From Desulfopila inferna (lineage in GTDB: Bacteria; Desulfobacterota; Desulfobulbia; Desulfobulbales; Desulfocapsaceae): a DNA stretch of 64,000 nt. Positions 16,641 to 24,901 of this stretch are shown here, in pieces (within the stretch, counting starts at the first letter, position 1; the number at the start of each line of letters is the position of its first letter). The stretch lies in the NCBI RefSeq assembly GCF_016919005.1, contig NZ_JAFFQE010000006.1:248001-312000 (forward strand), written 5' to 3'. The notes under the pieces were generated by a model, which was given only the letters and a program-made list of their open reading frames with translations, did not search any database and was not told the DNA's origin. Both the position numbers and the translations under genes were made by a program.

Positions 16641-17700
16641 CCGGCAAACCTTTATCTCGCTGGGCAAACAGTGGAATCGGCTGGCAGAGCCATTCGAAAC
16701 TCCACTGTTGGGTCATGAATGGTTTCTCAGCTCCATCAAGGCCTTCCATCAGGGCGACACTCTTCATGTGGTACTCATGCGGGAGGCTGAAGAGATCGTG
16801 GCGGCTGCCCCCTTGGTTCTTCTTCAGCGAAACGGAATCCCCAGGCTTGAGTTGATGGGAACCGCCCATCTTCACGAGCCCTGCGGATTGCTCTACCGGG
16901 ATGAAGAGGCCCTGACAAAACTTGTCAATATCCTCATCGAGTTGAAATATCCTCTGGTTCTGGAACGAATTGACGAAGAAGATTTTGTTCTTTCGGTTTT
17001 CAAAAAGAATACAACTTCTAAAGGGCTTGTCTTTCACCGTCTTGTGGGGCCTTCACCCCTGATCAGCTGCGATACCTCCTGGGTCGATTTTTACTCATCC
17101 ATCAGCTCGAGGCGGCGCTACGATCACCGTCGCGCCAGAAGAAGGGCGGAGAAAGTCGGAGAGCTCCGCTTCGAAATCTGCTATCCGACAAGGGAGAATT
17201 ACTCACAGCTCCTGGACCAGGCCTTCCGCATTGAAGGTGCCGGCTGGAAAAAACGCCATGGCTCGGCGTTGCTGAGCGACCAGGGTCTGCGACAATTTTA
17301 TCTGGAATACTGTGGATATGCAGCAGAAAAAAACATGCTCCGTCTCTTCTTCCTCTATATCAATGGACAAGCCGCGGCCATGCAGATTTGTTTGGACAAC
17401 GCACAGAGACTATGGGTTCTGAAAATAGGCTACGACGAAGAATGGTCTTTCTGCTCTCCCGGAGTGCTGCTGATGAACTTTGTCATCGAGCATGCCTTTA
17501 AAAAGGAAAAGGATTACTTCGAGTTTCTCGGTTCATCGGAATCATGGCTTGAGGTCTGGGCCAACGGCAGGCGTGACTACCTGGCTCTGGCCTATTACCC
17601 TTTCAACCTGCCGGGATTTCTTGGATTCGGCAGTGATTTGCTCCGAGTTGGATCGAATCGATTGAAAAAAAGACTGCCGCAACGGCTGGTTTGTTCATGA
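16621..17700 (+). CDS. CelD/BioF2-like GNAT acyltransferase, second copy
   Basis: This 359-residue paralogue of 14470-15534 shares the HEWFLSS block after about 35 residues, a central SSRRRYDHRRARRRAEK basic stretch, and the C-terminal MQICLDNAQRLWVLKIGYDE and FLGSSESW blocks. Sequence divergence between the two is large, so they probably act on different acceptors. No signal peptide is seen. It overlaps the glycosyltransferase upstream (20 bases) and the VanZ gene downstream (4 bases). Confidence 0.75.
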   Translation: MIEIISDRQTFISLGKQWNRLAEPFETPLLGHEWFLSSIKAFHQGDTLHVVLMREAEEIVAAAPLVLLQRNGIPRLELMGTAHLHEPCGLLYRDEEALTKLVNILIELKYPLVLERIDEEDFVLSVFKKNTTSKGLVFHRLVGPSPLISCDTSWVDFYSSISSRRRYDHRRARRRAEKVGELRFEICYPTRENYSQLLDQAFRIEGAGWKKRHGSALLSDQGLRQFYLEYCGYAAEKNMLRLFFLYINGQAAAMQICLDNAQRLWVLKIGYDEEWSFCSPGVLLMNFVIEHAFKKEKDYFEFLGSSESWLEVWANGRRDYLALAYYPFNLPGFLGFGSDLLRVGSNRLKKRLPQRLVCS

Positions 17701-18623
17701 AAACAAAAGAAAAAAAGACACTGATCATCCTTTTTCTCATATCTCTCGTCTTGGTGACGGCCATCGCCCTGCCCTATGCGGCCGTCGAGCAGATGGAACA
17801 GATCCTCCTGCACTTTCCCGGCTTCGACAAAATTGCCCATTTTCTCGAGCACGGCGCGATCGTTCTCATCATTTACTATTTGCTATGGAAAACATCTCTG
17901 TGTCCCTCCCATGGCAAGCGGCTGATTATTGGATTGCTTTTCTCCCTGAGCTTCTCTCTCATCGATGAATGGCTGCAGAGCGAGACTGTGGAACGATCGT
18001 TTGAACTAGCCGATATCGCCGCAAACATTCTTGGTGCCCTAACAGTAATGATCCTTCTCTCCTTCAAAAGATTGAGCCCACCCATCAAGTACGGATGCCT
18101 TGCAGCCCTGCTGCTATCTCTCACCGCCTTGACCTACAACTCCTATGCCGAGCTGAAGCCCTACTATACGGGGATGAGGCTTGAAAAGATAGGTGAATTC
18201 AACAGGGCGCGAAAACACTATGTCATGGCCCTGCAAGCGGGTAACAGCCGGGCGGGGGTCTTCAATGCCATTGCCTGGCTGGACCTGGCCTATCTCGCCG
18301 GTGATCGAATCCAGGCTCTAGCCTATGCCAAAAAAGCGGTGGAGCTCAAACCCAACAGTCCCGGTTTCCTCGACACCTACGGGCTGGCCCTGATGGAAAA
18401 CGGTAGATACGACCAGGCTCTGCCGGTTTTACAGCGGGCTTATGTCCTCGACCCCGATATTTACACCATTCACTATCACCTCGCCAGAGCCTATTTTGCC
18501 TTGGGCGATCTGGAAAAAGCCGCCAGACACTGTAGCAAACAGATAGGAAGAACGCCAAGGCAGCTGTACTCCCGAAAGGCCCGGCAACTTCTCGATATCA
18601 TCAACACTCGACGCAATCAATAA
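17697..18623 (+). CDS. VanZ-like membrane domain fused to TPR repeats
   Basis: These 308 residues start with a VanZ-like domain of four or five membrane helices with the family signature (DKIAHFLEHG, then SLIDEWLQ and ELADIAANILGA). A polar C-terminal region of about 150 residues follows with tetratricopeptide-type helix pairs (A-x-x-HYVMALQ, AKKAVELKPNSPGFLDTYGLAL, DLEKAARHC). VanZ-like proteins recur in XrtA loci, and TPRs bind other proteins, so this could be a scaffold for the assembly complex (inference). ATG 17697 overlaps the preceding stop as ATGA; the in-frame TTG at 17691 is less likely. Confidence 0.8.
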   Translation: MKTKEKKTLIILFLISLVLVTAIALPYAAVEQMEQILLHFPGFDKIAHFLEHGAIVLIIYYLLWKTSLCPSHGKRLIIGLLFSLSFSLIDEWLQSETVERSFELADIAANILGALTVMILLSFKRLSPPIKYGCLAALLLSLTALTYNSYAELKPYYTGMRLEKIGEFNRARKHYVMALQAGNSRAGVFNAIAWLDLAYLAGDRIQALAYAKKAVELKPNSPGFLDTYGLALMENGRYDQALPVLQRAYVLDPDIYTIHYHLARAYFALGDLEKAARHCSKQIGRTPRQLYSRKARQLLDIINTRRNQ

Positions 18624-18627
18624 ATTT

Positions 18628-19653
18628 ATGGATCGACTCAAGTACTGGATCAAAAACGGTATCGCTCACCTTCTCTTCTATACGGGCGTACTTTTCCTCC
18701 TGAAATGGATCCGCTTGCGTAAGCGGGCGGTAATCCTAATGTACCACCGGGTGCTGAAGGAAGATGAACGACGAGGTTCATTCTCCCATCCGGGCATAAT
18801 CGTCGATCCCGATACATTTTCCCGACAACTGGATTGTCTGCACAAGTATTTCCGGGTTCTTACCCAAACCGAGTTCTTGCAACATCTCGAAGGGCGAAAT
18901 TTCCCTTCTTCCTCGGTTCTTCTCACCTTCGATGACGGTTGGCTTGATAATTACACCAACGCCTTTCCCATCCTCAAAGAAAAAGGGTTGCCAGCCATAA
19001 TTTTCCTGGCCACCGGATTTATCGGCAATGAAAAGATCTTTTGGCAGGAACGGCTTGCCGCCAGTTTGTTCGGCTGTTTTCTGGACCGCGGTGAAAAGGC
19101 GAGGAAAATCCTGGGTCGATGTGGATTGGAAAATATCGGGGCGATGTCGGACGAGGAAGCGAAAAAAGCCATCAGGACCTTTGTTTCCTTCCAGAAGGAA
19201 CAAGACCAAGACACTTTGCGTTCGCTTGTGGAAGAAATTACCGAAAGTTCTTCCTCTGCATCCCGAGAGAGTCATGGAGTAGACAAATTTCTTGACTGGA
19301 AACAGGTGCAGGAGATGTCAGGGCACTCTCTCTTTTTCGGTTGCCATTCCGTACATCACCATATCCTCACTCACATCCCGCCGGAAGTCGCTGTCCGTGA
19401 GATTCGGGAATCGAAAAAGGCGATAGAGGATAATGGCCTAAAATCGCCCCCTCTTTTCTGCTATCCCAATGGCAACCATAATGATAGAATAAAAGAAGAA
19501 GTAGCAAGGGCAGGTTTTCGCGCCGCGATGTCGACCATCCCCGGCTATATCGACTCTTCCACGGATCGCTACGGTCTTCGGCGAATAAATATCCACCAGC
19601 ATATATCAAATTCCACGCCTCTATTCATGGCGAGAATTCTCGGGTTATTCTAA
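18628..19653 (+). CDS. Polysaccharide deacetylase (NodB fold), second copy
   Basis: This 341-residue protein has an N-terminal hydrophobic stretch (about 12-28) that may anchor it to the membrane, then a NodB domain: LMYHRVL, LLTFDDGW (catalytic and metal Asp pair), FLATGFIG and GCHSVHHHILTH with the metal histidines. It lacks the DUF3473 extension of the enzyme at 9185-10237, so the two deacetylases belong to different subfamilies and may act on different sides of the membrane. It starts 4 bases after the VanZ-TPR gene. Confidence 0.85.
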   Translation: MDRLKYWIKNGIAHLLFYTGVLFLLKWIRLRKRAVILMYHRVLKEDERRGSFSHPGIIVDPDTFSRQLDCLHKYFRVLTQTEFLQHLEGRNFPSSSVLLTFDDGWLDNYTNAFPILKEKGLPAIIFLATGFIGNEKIFWQERLAASLFGCFLDRGEKARKILGRCGLENIGAMSDEEAKKAIRTFVSFQKEQDQDTLRSLVEEITESSSSASRESHGVDKFLDWKQVQEMSGHSLFFGCHSVHHHILTHIPPEVAVREIRESKKAIEDNGLKSPPLFCYPNGNHNDRIKEEVARAGFRAAMSTIPGYIDSSTDRYGLRRINIHQHISNSTPLFMARILGLF

Positions 19654-19678
19654 TGGGCGGCAAGGAAAAGATAAAATC

Positions 19679-20869
19679 ATGAAAATTCTTGTAACCGACG
19701 GTAATAGCCGCGCAGCGTTAGCCATAACCAGATCGCTAGGCAAAAAGAATCACCATATCGTTGTCGGAGAGCACAAACATCCTTCCCTCGCCTCCTCGTC
19801 AAAATATTGCCGGGAGTGCATCACCTATCCCGACCCCACCAGGCAGCCGCAGGAATTCATAGATCGAATTAAGGATATAATCAAGGAGATGAAAATAGAA
19901 GTCATCTTGCCGGTAACCGATGTGACCACCATCCCCGTCTGCGAGCACAAAAAGGATCTGGAGCCTTACTGTCACGTGCCGTTCTCCAATCCCGAATCCG
20001 TCAATTTCGCAGCAGACAAGAGCAAATTATTTCATCTTGCCGAAGAGTTGGGTGTTGCAGTCCCTAAATCGTTTTGGCTTGAAGAGGAGGGAGACAAAGA
20101 CAAAATTGGCGATAAACTGTCCTATCCCCTGGTCATCAAACCGGGAAGATCAAGGATCAAGACGGAGAACGGCTGGCTTTCAACCATGGTCAAATATGCC
20201 GACAACCAGAGGGAATTGAACAGCATACTTGCAGCCGAGTCTCCTCTTGCCTATCCGCTGCTACTCCAGGAAAGAATCATTGGTCCGGGCGTTGGTATCT
20301 TCGTCTGCTACAATCACGGTACTCCCCTGGCTTTTTTCAGCCACCGAAGACTTCGAGAAAAACCACCCTCCGGAGGAGTCAGCGTCTTAAGGGAAAGTAT
20401 TCCCGTCTCTCCCGTCGCCCGGGAATTCAGCGAACGGCTGCTAAACCATTTGCAGTGGCATGGCGTGGCTATGGTGGAATTTAAGGTGGATCAGCGGGAC
20501 GATACACCAAAGCTCATGGAAATAAACGGGCGTTTCTGGGGTTCGTTGCAATTGGCCATCGACGCAGGGGTCGATTTTCCCGCCCTGCTCATTGATATTA
20601 TCGACCAAAAGACCTCGCAGTCACTAGTGAAATACACTGCGGGCGTAAGGACCCGCTGGCTTCTGGGTGATGTGGACAGTCTGTTGATGATCCTCTTCAA
20701 GAGAAGGAGCAAACTCAAATTGCCAAAAGGCCACAGGAGTAGGATCCAATATTTGCTTGAATTTTTGAAGCTGTGGCAGAAAAACACCAACTACGAAGTC
20801 CTCAAGTGGGATGATATGAGACCCTGGTTCTACGAGTTCAGTCAGTGGCACCATCAGAACAAAAAATAA
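19679..20869 (+). CDS. ATP-grasp ligase (carboxylate-amine ligase type)
   Basis: This 396-residue cytoplasmic enzyme has the ATP-grasp order: an N-terminal Rossmann-like preATP domain (MKILVTDGNSRAALAI), the nucleotide-binding block (YPLVIKPGRS), LLLQERI, and the metal-binding MEINGRFWGSL motif (Glu and Asn). Such enzymes make a C-N or C-S bond through an acyl phosphate; in EPS loci they may attach amino acids or polyamines to uronic acids. It is the last gene of the first + strand run, followed by a 543-base gap. Substrate unknown. Confidence 0.8.
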   Translation: MKILVTDGNSRAALAITRSLGKKNHHIVVGEHKHPSLASSSKYCRECITYPDPTRQPQEFIDRIKDIIKEMKIEVILPVTDVTTIPVCEHKKDLEPYCHVPFSNPESVNFAADKSKLFHLAEELGVAVPKSFWLEEEGDKDKIGDKLSYPLVIKPGRSRIKTENGWLSTMVKYADNQRELNSILAAESPLAYPLLLQERIIGPGVGIFVCYNHGTPLAFFSHRRLREKPPSGGVSVLRESIPVSPVAREFSERLLNHLQWHGVAMVEFKVDQRDDTPKLMEINGRFWGSLQLAIDAGVDFPALLIDIIDQKTSQSLVKYTAGVRTRWLLGDVDSLLMILFKRRSKLKLPKGHRSRIQYLLEFLKLWQKNTNYEVLKWDDMRPWFYEFSQWHHQNKK

Positions 20870-21412
20870 TTCCTCCAAAGTTTTTCCCATCATCTGAAAA
20901 GAGGTTTTTTGCTCATGGTTGACTTTATCCCAGACATACTTATGCTAATTAGTAATAGTAAGCAATATCATTTAAATATAGAGACTGACCAACCACCAGG
21001 GCAAATAGATAGGTGATAGTTTTGTTATATTCATGTTATTCATCTTTTTCCGGGAATGAATTTTCACCTCATCGCTCTTTTCTGCTATACTAATATGTCA
21101 GCAGGCCGGTGTCCGTGAACATGCAAGAACAGTACCCACCACTTCTTGATCGATCAAATTACCAGAGCTCCAAGTGGTGGAAGGGCGAAGGTTATATCGA
21201 CGACTGCAAACAACTCGGAGGAAAAAAGGCTTTGTTGAATGGCTGCCAATCAAGGTTTCGGTAACTTACATCTTAAAACTGACTTAACAAACGAAAAGAA
21301 GATACTACAAACACCGGGAGCGTACGCCTACTCCCAAGGTAGAGAAACCGGCAACTGCCTCCATACAACCGGCTTCTTCCGGAAAAACCACAATACAACT
21401 CGTGCAAAGCCA
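20870..21412. other. Intergenic region with promoter and structured leader
   Basis: These 543 bases separate the two + strand runs. They contain a candidate sigma70 promoter (21063-21091) and a leader with a 9-bp stem (CCACCACTT 21136-21144, AAGTGGTGG 21172-21180). A GGAGG sits near 21221. An in-frame ATG at 21239 could extend the next gene by 58 residues, but those residues look unlike the family. No riboswitch class was recognised. Confidence 0.45.
21063..21091 (+). promoter_or_regulatory. Candidate sigma70 promoter of the second + strand run
   Basis: An extended -10 (TGC followed by TATACT, 21086-21091) lies 17 bases after TTCACC (21063-21068), a four-of-six match to the -35 consensus. 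The predicted leader to the glycosyltransferase start is about 315 bases and contains a stem-loop at 21136-21180, which is long enough for post-transcriptional control. Confidence 0.45.
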
Positions 21413-22546
21413 ATGACACCCCTGATCATTATCTTTTGGACATCCCTCGCAGCAATCTTCTATGCCTATCTGGGATACCCCCTTCTGCTGCATCTGCTCG
21501 CCGGCATGGGTTTCGGCCGGAAAGAAGGGAAAATATCCGGCAACTTCCGGCCTTCAATCTCGATCATCATACCAGCCCATAACGAAGGGAAAATTCTCGA
21601 GGACAAAATCGTCAATATCCTCGATCTCGACTACCCGAAAGAAAAAAGAGAAATTCTGATCATCTCAGACGGCTCTACCGATAACACCGGCGCTATCGCC
21701 AAAAAATATCTCGACAGGCTCGATTTTTTCGAACTCGAGAAACGCAGCGGCAAGACGGCGGCCTTGAATCTGGGTTTGGAAAAGGCCAGAAACGAGATCA
21801 TCGTCTTCCTCGATGCTTCGATAATGCTCAAAAAGGACGCCTTGCAAAATGTCGTCTGCCAATTCGTCGACCCCAGCATAGGCTGCATTTCAGGAGAGGA
21901 TCACATCAAAGGTGCTGGCGGTGAAGGTCTCTACGGCAGATACGAGCTTAAACTGCGCAACCTCGAATCAAAGCTGCACTCAATCGTCGGAGCAAGCGGC
22001 TCCTTCTATGCCCAGAGAAAAAAACTGTGCCGGCCTTTTAGCGAAGGCTTGGCCCCGGACTTCATCTCGGTTCTCAACACCGTCGAACAGGGATTCCGTG
22101 CTATCACCGAACCCACGGCAATCGGCTACATGACCGCCGTTAAAAAAAGCAGTGATGAGCTGGCGCGCAAGGTGAGGACGATCGTCCGGGGAATGACCGC
22201 CCTCTTTTTCAAGCGGCAGCTGCTCAATCCCTTTCGCCACGGCTTTTTCGCCTTTGAACTGATTTCGCACAAGATCATCAGATGGCTGGTGCCCTTTTTT
22301 CTTATCTCGGCTTTTGTCAGCAACATGATCCTGAGCACCGAGCCCTTCTACCTCCTGCTTTTCCTGGGACAGCTGCTCTTTTACCTGTTGGCGCTCGGCT
22401 CCTTATACAACCTGCCCTTTTTCAGGGCCATTCCTATTGGGAAAATCTCCAACTATTTTGTCATAGTCAACATCGCCGCCCTGACAGCGTGGTGGAAATA
22501 CCTACGAGGACAGAGACTGGAAATCTGGACACCGTCACAACGTTGA
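21413..22546 (+). CDS. Membrane glycosyltransferase family 2
   Basis: This 377-residue GT2 enzyme has an N-terminal membrane helix (about 3-27), the GT-A domain (SIIIPAHNEGKI, LIISDGSTDNT, then FLDASI at the metal-binding position) and C-terminal membrane helices (about 285-355). This layout resembles processive or membrane-bound transferases that use lipid-linked acceptors. ATG 21413 is chosen because the membrane helix begins there; the longer frame from 21239 adds a polar 58-residue extension not expected in the family. No strong Shine-Dalgarno is seen at 21413, so the start remains uncertain. Confidence 0.8.
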   Translation: MTPLIIIFWTSLAAIFYAYLGYPLLLHLLAGMGFGRKEGKISGNFRPSISIIIPAHNEGKILEDKIVNILDLDYPKEKREILIISDGSTDNTGAIAKKYLDRLDFFELEKRSGKTAALNLGLEKARNEIIVFLDASIMLKKDALQNVVCQFVDPSIGCISGEDHIKGAGGEGLYGRYELKLRNLESKLHSIVGASGSFYAQRKKLCRPFSEGLAPDFISVLNTVEQGFRAITEPTAIGYMTAVKKSSDELARKVRTIVRGMTALFFKRQLLNPFRHGFFAFELISHKIIRWLVPFFLISAFVSNMILSTEPFYLLLFLGQLLFYLLALGSLYNLPFFRAIPIGKISNYFVIVNIAALTAWWKYLRGQRLEIWTPSQR

Positions 22547-22577
22547 AAAAGAGTACGTCTTGGGGGAAGAATTATCC

Positions 22578-22994
22578 ATGAAAATCGACCACGTCGGCAT
22601 CGCCGTCAAAGCAATCGAGAAGGGAATACACGACTGGGAGGATAACTTCGGCTATCGTCAATCGACGCGAGTCGTCACCAACACCCGACAGAAAGTCCGG
22701 GTGGTTTTCCTGGAGAAAGAAGGTTCTCTTCCGGTCAAACTTATTGAACCCACGGATGCAACATCTCCGATTCACACCTTCGCCCAAAAGGGCGGGGGAT
22801 TGCATCACCTCTGCTTTCTCTGCGAAAATATGGAAGAGGAATTGGAGCGATTGAAGGAGAAGCGATTGAGAATACTGGCCGCTCCCCAACCGGGAGAGGC
22901 CTTTGACGATGAAAAAATAGCCTTTGTCTATGCAGGGCAGGGACTCAATATTGAGCTGATCGACACCTTGAAACGAGCAGGCAGATTATCGTAG
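22578..22994 (+). CDS. VOC-superfamily protein (methylmalonyl-CoA epimerase/glyoxalase-like)
   Basis: This 138-residue protein starts KIDHVGIAVKAIEKG, with the first metal-binding His of the vicinal-oxygen-chelate fold, and continues with GGGLHHLCFLCEN (second His) and LNIELID (terminal Glu). Those residues match the methylmalonyl-CoA epimerase/lactoylglutathione lyase pattern. In an EPS operon the substrate is unlikely to be methylmalonyl-CoA; a sugar or acyl intermediate is more likely (inference). ATG 22578 is used because the fold begins there and GGGGGAAG precedes it. Confidence 0.75.
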   Translation: MKIDHVGIAVKAIEKGIHDWEDNFGYRQSTRVVTNTRQKVRVVFLEKEGSLPVKLIEPTDATSPIHTFAQKGGGLHHLCFLCENMEEELERLKEKRLRILAAPQPGEAFDDEKIAFVYAGQGLNIELIDTLKRAGRLS

Positions 22995-22996
22995 CC

Positions 22997-23878
22997 ATGA
23001 GATTGGCTCATCAGACAAAAGTAAAGATCCTGATGGAACATCCACAAAGAAGACTGAAGAAGATGTATGACGAAACCCCGTTATTTTTCGATAATGGAGC
23101 AGGCAGGCTTTTCGGCATTCTCCATAAACCCGATGGGAACAACAATGGCTTCGGATTCGTCATGTGCACCCCCATTGTCGAGGAAAAACTCTGGACCCAC
23201 AGGGTTTTTGTCAACTTCGCCAGGGAACTCGCCGCAAAGGGATATACCATTTTACGTTTCGATTACCTGGGCCACGGCGACAGTTATGGAGATCATGTGG
23301 ACTCCAGCCCCGACACCATGCTCCGGGACATTCATTCAGCCATTGGCCAAATTCAAAGGCATGATACGGTAAAAGAAACAGGTCTTATCGGTTTGCGAAT
23401 GGGGGCCACCCTGGCCGCTCTGGCGGCGGAGAGGAATCCCGATTTGAAAAAACTCGTTCTCTGGGAACCTGTACTGGACGGCAGCGCCTACATGAAAGAG
23501 CTGTTTCGCACCAATATCATCACCCAGACAACCGTTTACAAGGAAATTCGATGGAATACGGAGATGCTCATCGAGCGGCTGGAGGAAGGTGGTGCCGTCA
23601 ACATCAACGGCTATGAGATATTGCTGTCGTTTTATAAGCAGATGTTAGCGGTGGATTTATTGAGTGAGGAAAAGAGCTTCAGGGGGGAGGTATTGCTCGT
23701 GGAAGCCGGTAAACGTAAAAAAGAGAAGATCGGCAAGATCGGCGATTTGGCGAAACTTTATAAAGACGCCACCTGCTCCTCGGTTGTTGAACAGCCTTTT
23801 TGGAAGGAAATCAAAGAGTATTACCCGAGGGCGGGCAATCTCCAAAACACTACGCTTCAATGGCTGGGAGAAAGATGA
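22997..23878 (+). CDS. Alpha/beta-hydrolase-like protein with Arg at the nucleophile elbow (XrtA hydrolase 2-like)
   Basis: This 293-residue alpha/beta-hydrolase fold protein resembles the exosortase A-associated hydrolases. Fold landmarks are LRFDYLGHGDS and the elbow GLIGLRMGATLAALAA. At the position of the usual G-x-S-x-G nucleophile the sequence is G-L-R-M-G, so a classical Ser hydrolase reaction is not expected. It starts 2 bases after the VOC gene and is followed, with 4 bases of overlap, by a second hydrolase-like gene. It may bind an acyl or glycosyl intermediate, or use a different chemistry. Confidence 0.78.
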   Translation: MRLAHQTKVKILMEHPQRRLKKMYDETPLFFDNGAGRLFGILHKPDGNNNGFGFVMCTPIVEEKLWTHRVFVNFARELAAKGYTILRFDYLGHGDSYGDHVDSSPDTMLRDIHSAIGQIQRHDTVKETGLIGLRMGATLAALAAERNPDLKKLVLWEPVLDGSAYMKELFRTNIITQTTVYKEIRWNTEMLIERLEEGGAVNINGYEILLSFYKQMLAVDLLSEEKSFRGEVLLVEAGKRKKEKIGKIGDLAKLYKDATCSSVVEQPFWKEIKEYYPRAGNLQNTTLQWLGER

Positions 23879-24873
23879 CAGAGACCATGAAAGCAGTTAC
23901 ATTCACCAACGACAACAACGCCAAACTTTTCGGCATTCTTCATCAACCGGCAGAGAAAAGAAAGGATACCGGTATTATCCTCATCAGCTCCGGCATCAAG
24001 AGCAGAGTCGCCCCCCACCGGCTCTACCTCAAGATGGCCAGACAATTCGCCGAGATGGGATATCCCACCCTCCGCGTCGATCCGGAAGGTTTGGGGGATG
24101 CCGAAGGTGAGATAGAGGAACAGTGGATTGCGGATGTTTACTGTTCCATTGAAATCGGGCTGCTCATAAATGATACCATAGCGGCTATAGACTGGATGTT
24201 CGAGGAGTGCGGTGTCGAAAAAGTCATCCTCGCCGGACTCTGCGGCGGAGCCATTACCGCTCTTTTAACCGGCAACAGGGACCAGAGAGTCAGCGCGGTT
24301 CTCTCTCTGGGCATGCCCTCGGTTCTGGCAAGTTCGAAGATCGATCCCACAAAATATATCACCACCGGACAGTTGCAGACTATGCGGGACGGTTACCTGA
24401 AAAAGGCTCTCAACTTGGATTCCTGGAAGAGATTTCTCAGATTCCAGACCGACTACTCATTACTATTGAAATCGTTTTTTTTGCCGATGTTGAAAAAACC
24501 GAAAGCCGAACTGGAGAATTCGCGAAAAAAGGAAGCCTCGGTTCCGGTTCTTCCCGAAGACACCAATCTCAATCCCCATTTTGCCAAGGCCTTTCTCAAG
24601 TTCACTTCTCAACGAAAGCTTTTACTCATCTTCAGCGAAACCGATCGCCTCTACTGGGAATTTCAAGAAAAATTCATGCACTACTATGAAGAACTAGCTA
24701 ACCGCAATGGTCATAATTTTGAAATTCATGTAGTCAAGGAGGCCAATCATGTATTCTCCTTTGGCGAGTGGCAAAAGGAAATGATGGAGATCTCCTGCAA
24801 ATGGCTTGAGGATGTGGCTGCCCCCCTGGTTATTGAAAACCTCAATCGAACATATCATGCAGAAATTCTTTGA
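23875..24873 (+). CDS. Alpha/beta hydrolase with Cys at the nucleophile elbow (XrtA hydrolase 1-like)
   Basis: This 332-residue paralogue of the preceding protein has N-terminal KLFGILHQPAEKR matching RLFGILHKPDGNN upstream. The elbow is AGLCGGAITALL, giving G-L-C-G-G with Cys as candidate nucleophile. EANHVFSF near the C terminus holds the candidate catalytic His, and FSETDRLYW a candidate acid. ATG 23875 overlaps the upstream stop (ATGA) and is preferred over an earlier in-frame codon inside the neighbour. It is the last gene of the run, 28 bases from the convergent flippase gene. Confidence 0.78.
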   Translation: MTETMKAVTFTNDNNAKLFGILHQPAEKRKDTGIILISSGIKSRVAPHRLYLKMARQFAEMGYPTLRVDPEGLGDAEGEIEEQWIADVYCSIEIGLLINDTIAAIDWMFEECGVEKVILAGLCGGAITALLTGNRDQRVSAVLSLGMPSVLASSKIDPTKYITTGQLQTMRDGYLKKALNLDSWKRFLRFQTDYSLLLKSFFLPMLKKPKAELENSRKKEASVPVLPEDTNLNPHFAKAFLKFTSQRKLLLIFSETDRLYWEFQEKFMHYYEELANRNGHNFEIHVVKEANHVFSFGEWQKEMMEISCKWLEDVAAPLVIENLNRTYHAEIL

Positions 24874-24901
24874 TCTGACTATACCAGCTTTGGGCCTCCC
24901 G

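Noticed and set aside
17697-18623. VanZ-like protein as the missing exosortase
   Set aside because: Exosortases have about eight helices and conserved Cys, Arg and His. This protein has a VanZ signature and TPRs instead.
20870-21412. c-di-GMP (GEMM) riboswitch in the leader
   Set aside because: The conserved GEMM core sequences could not be found in this leader or in other intergenic regions; only a simple stem is supported.
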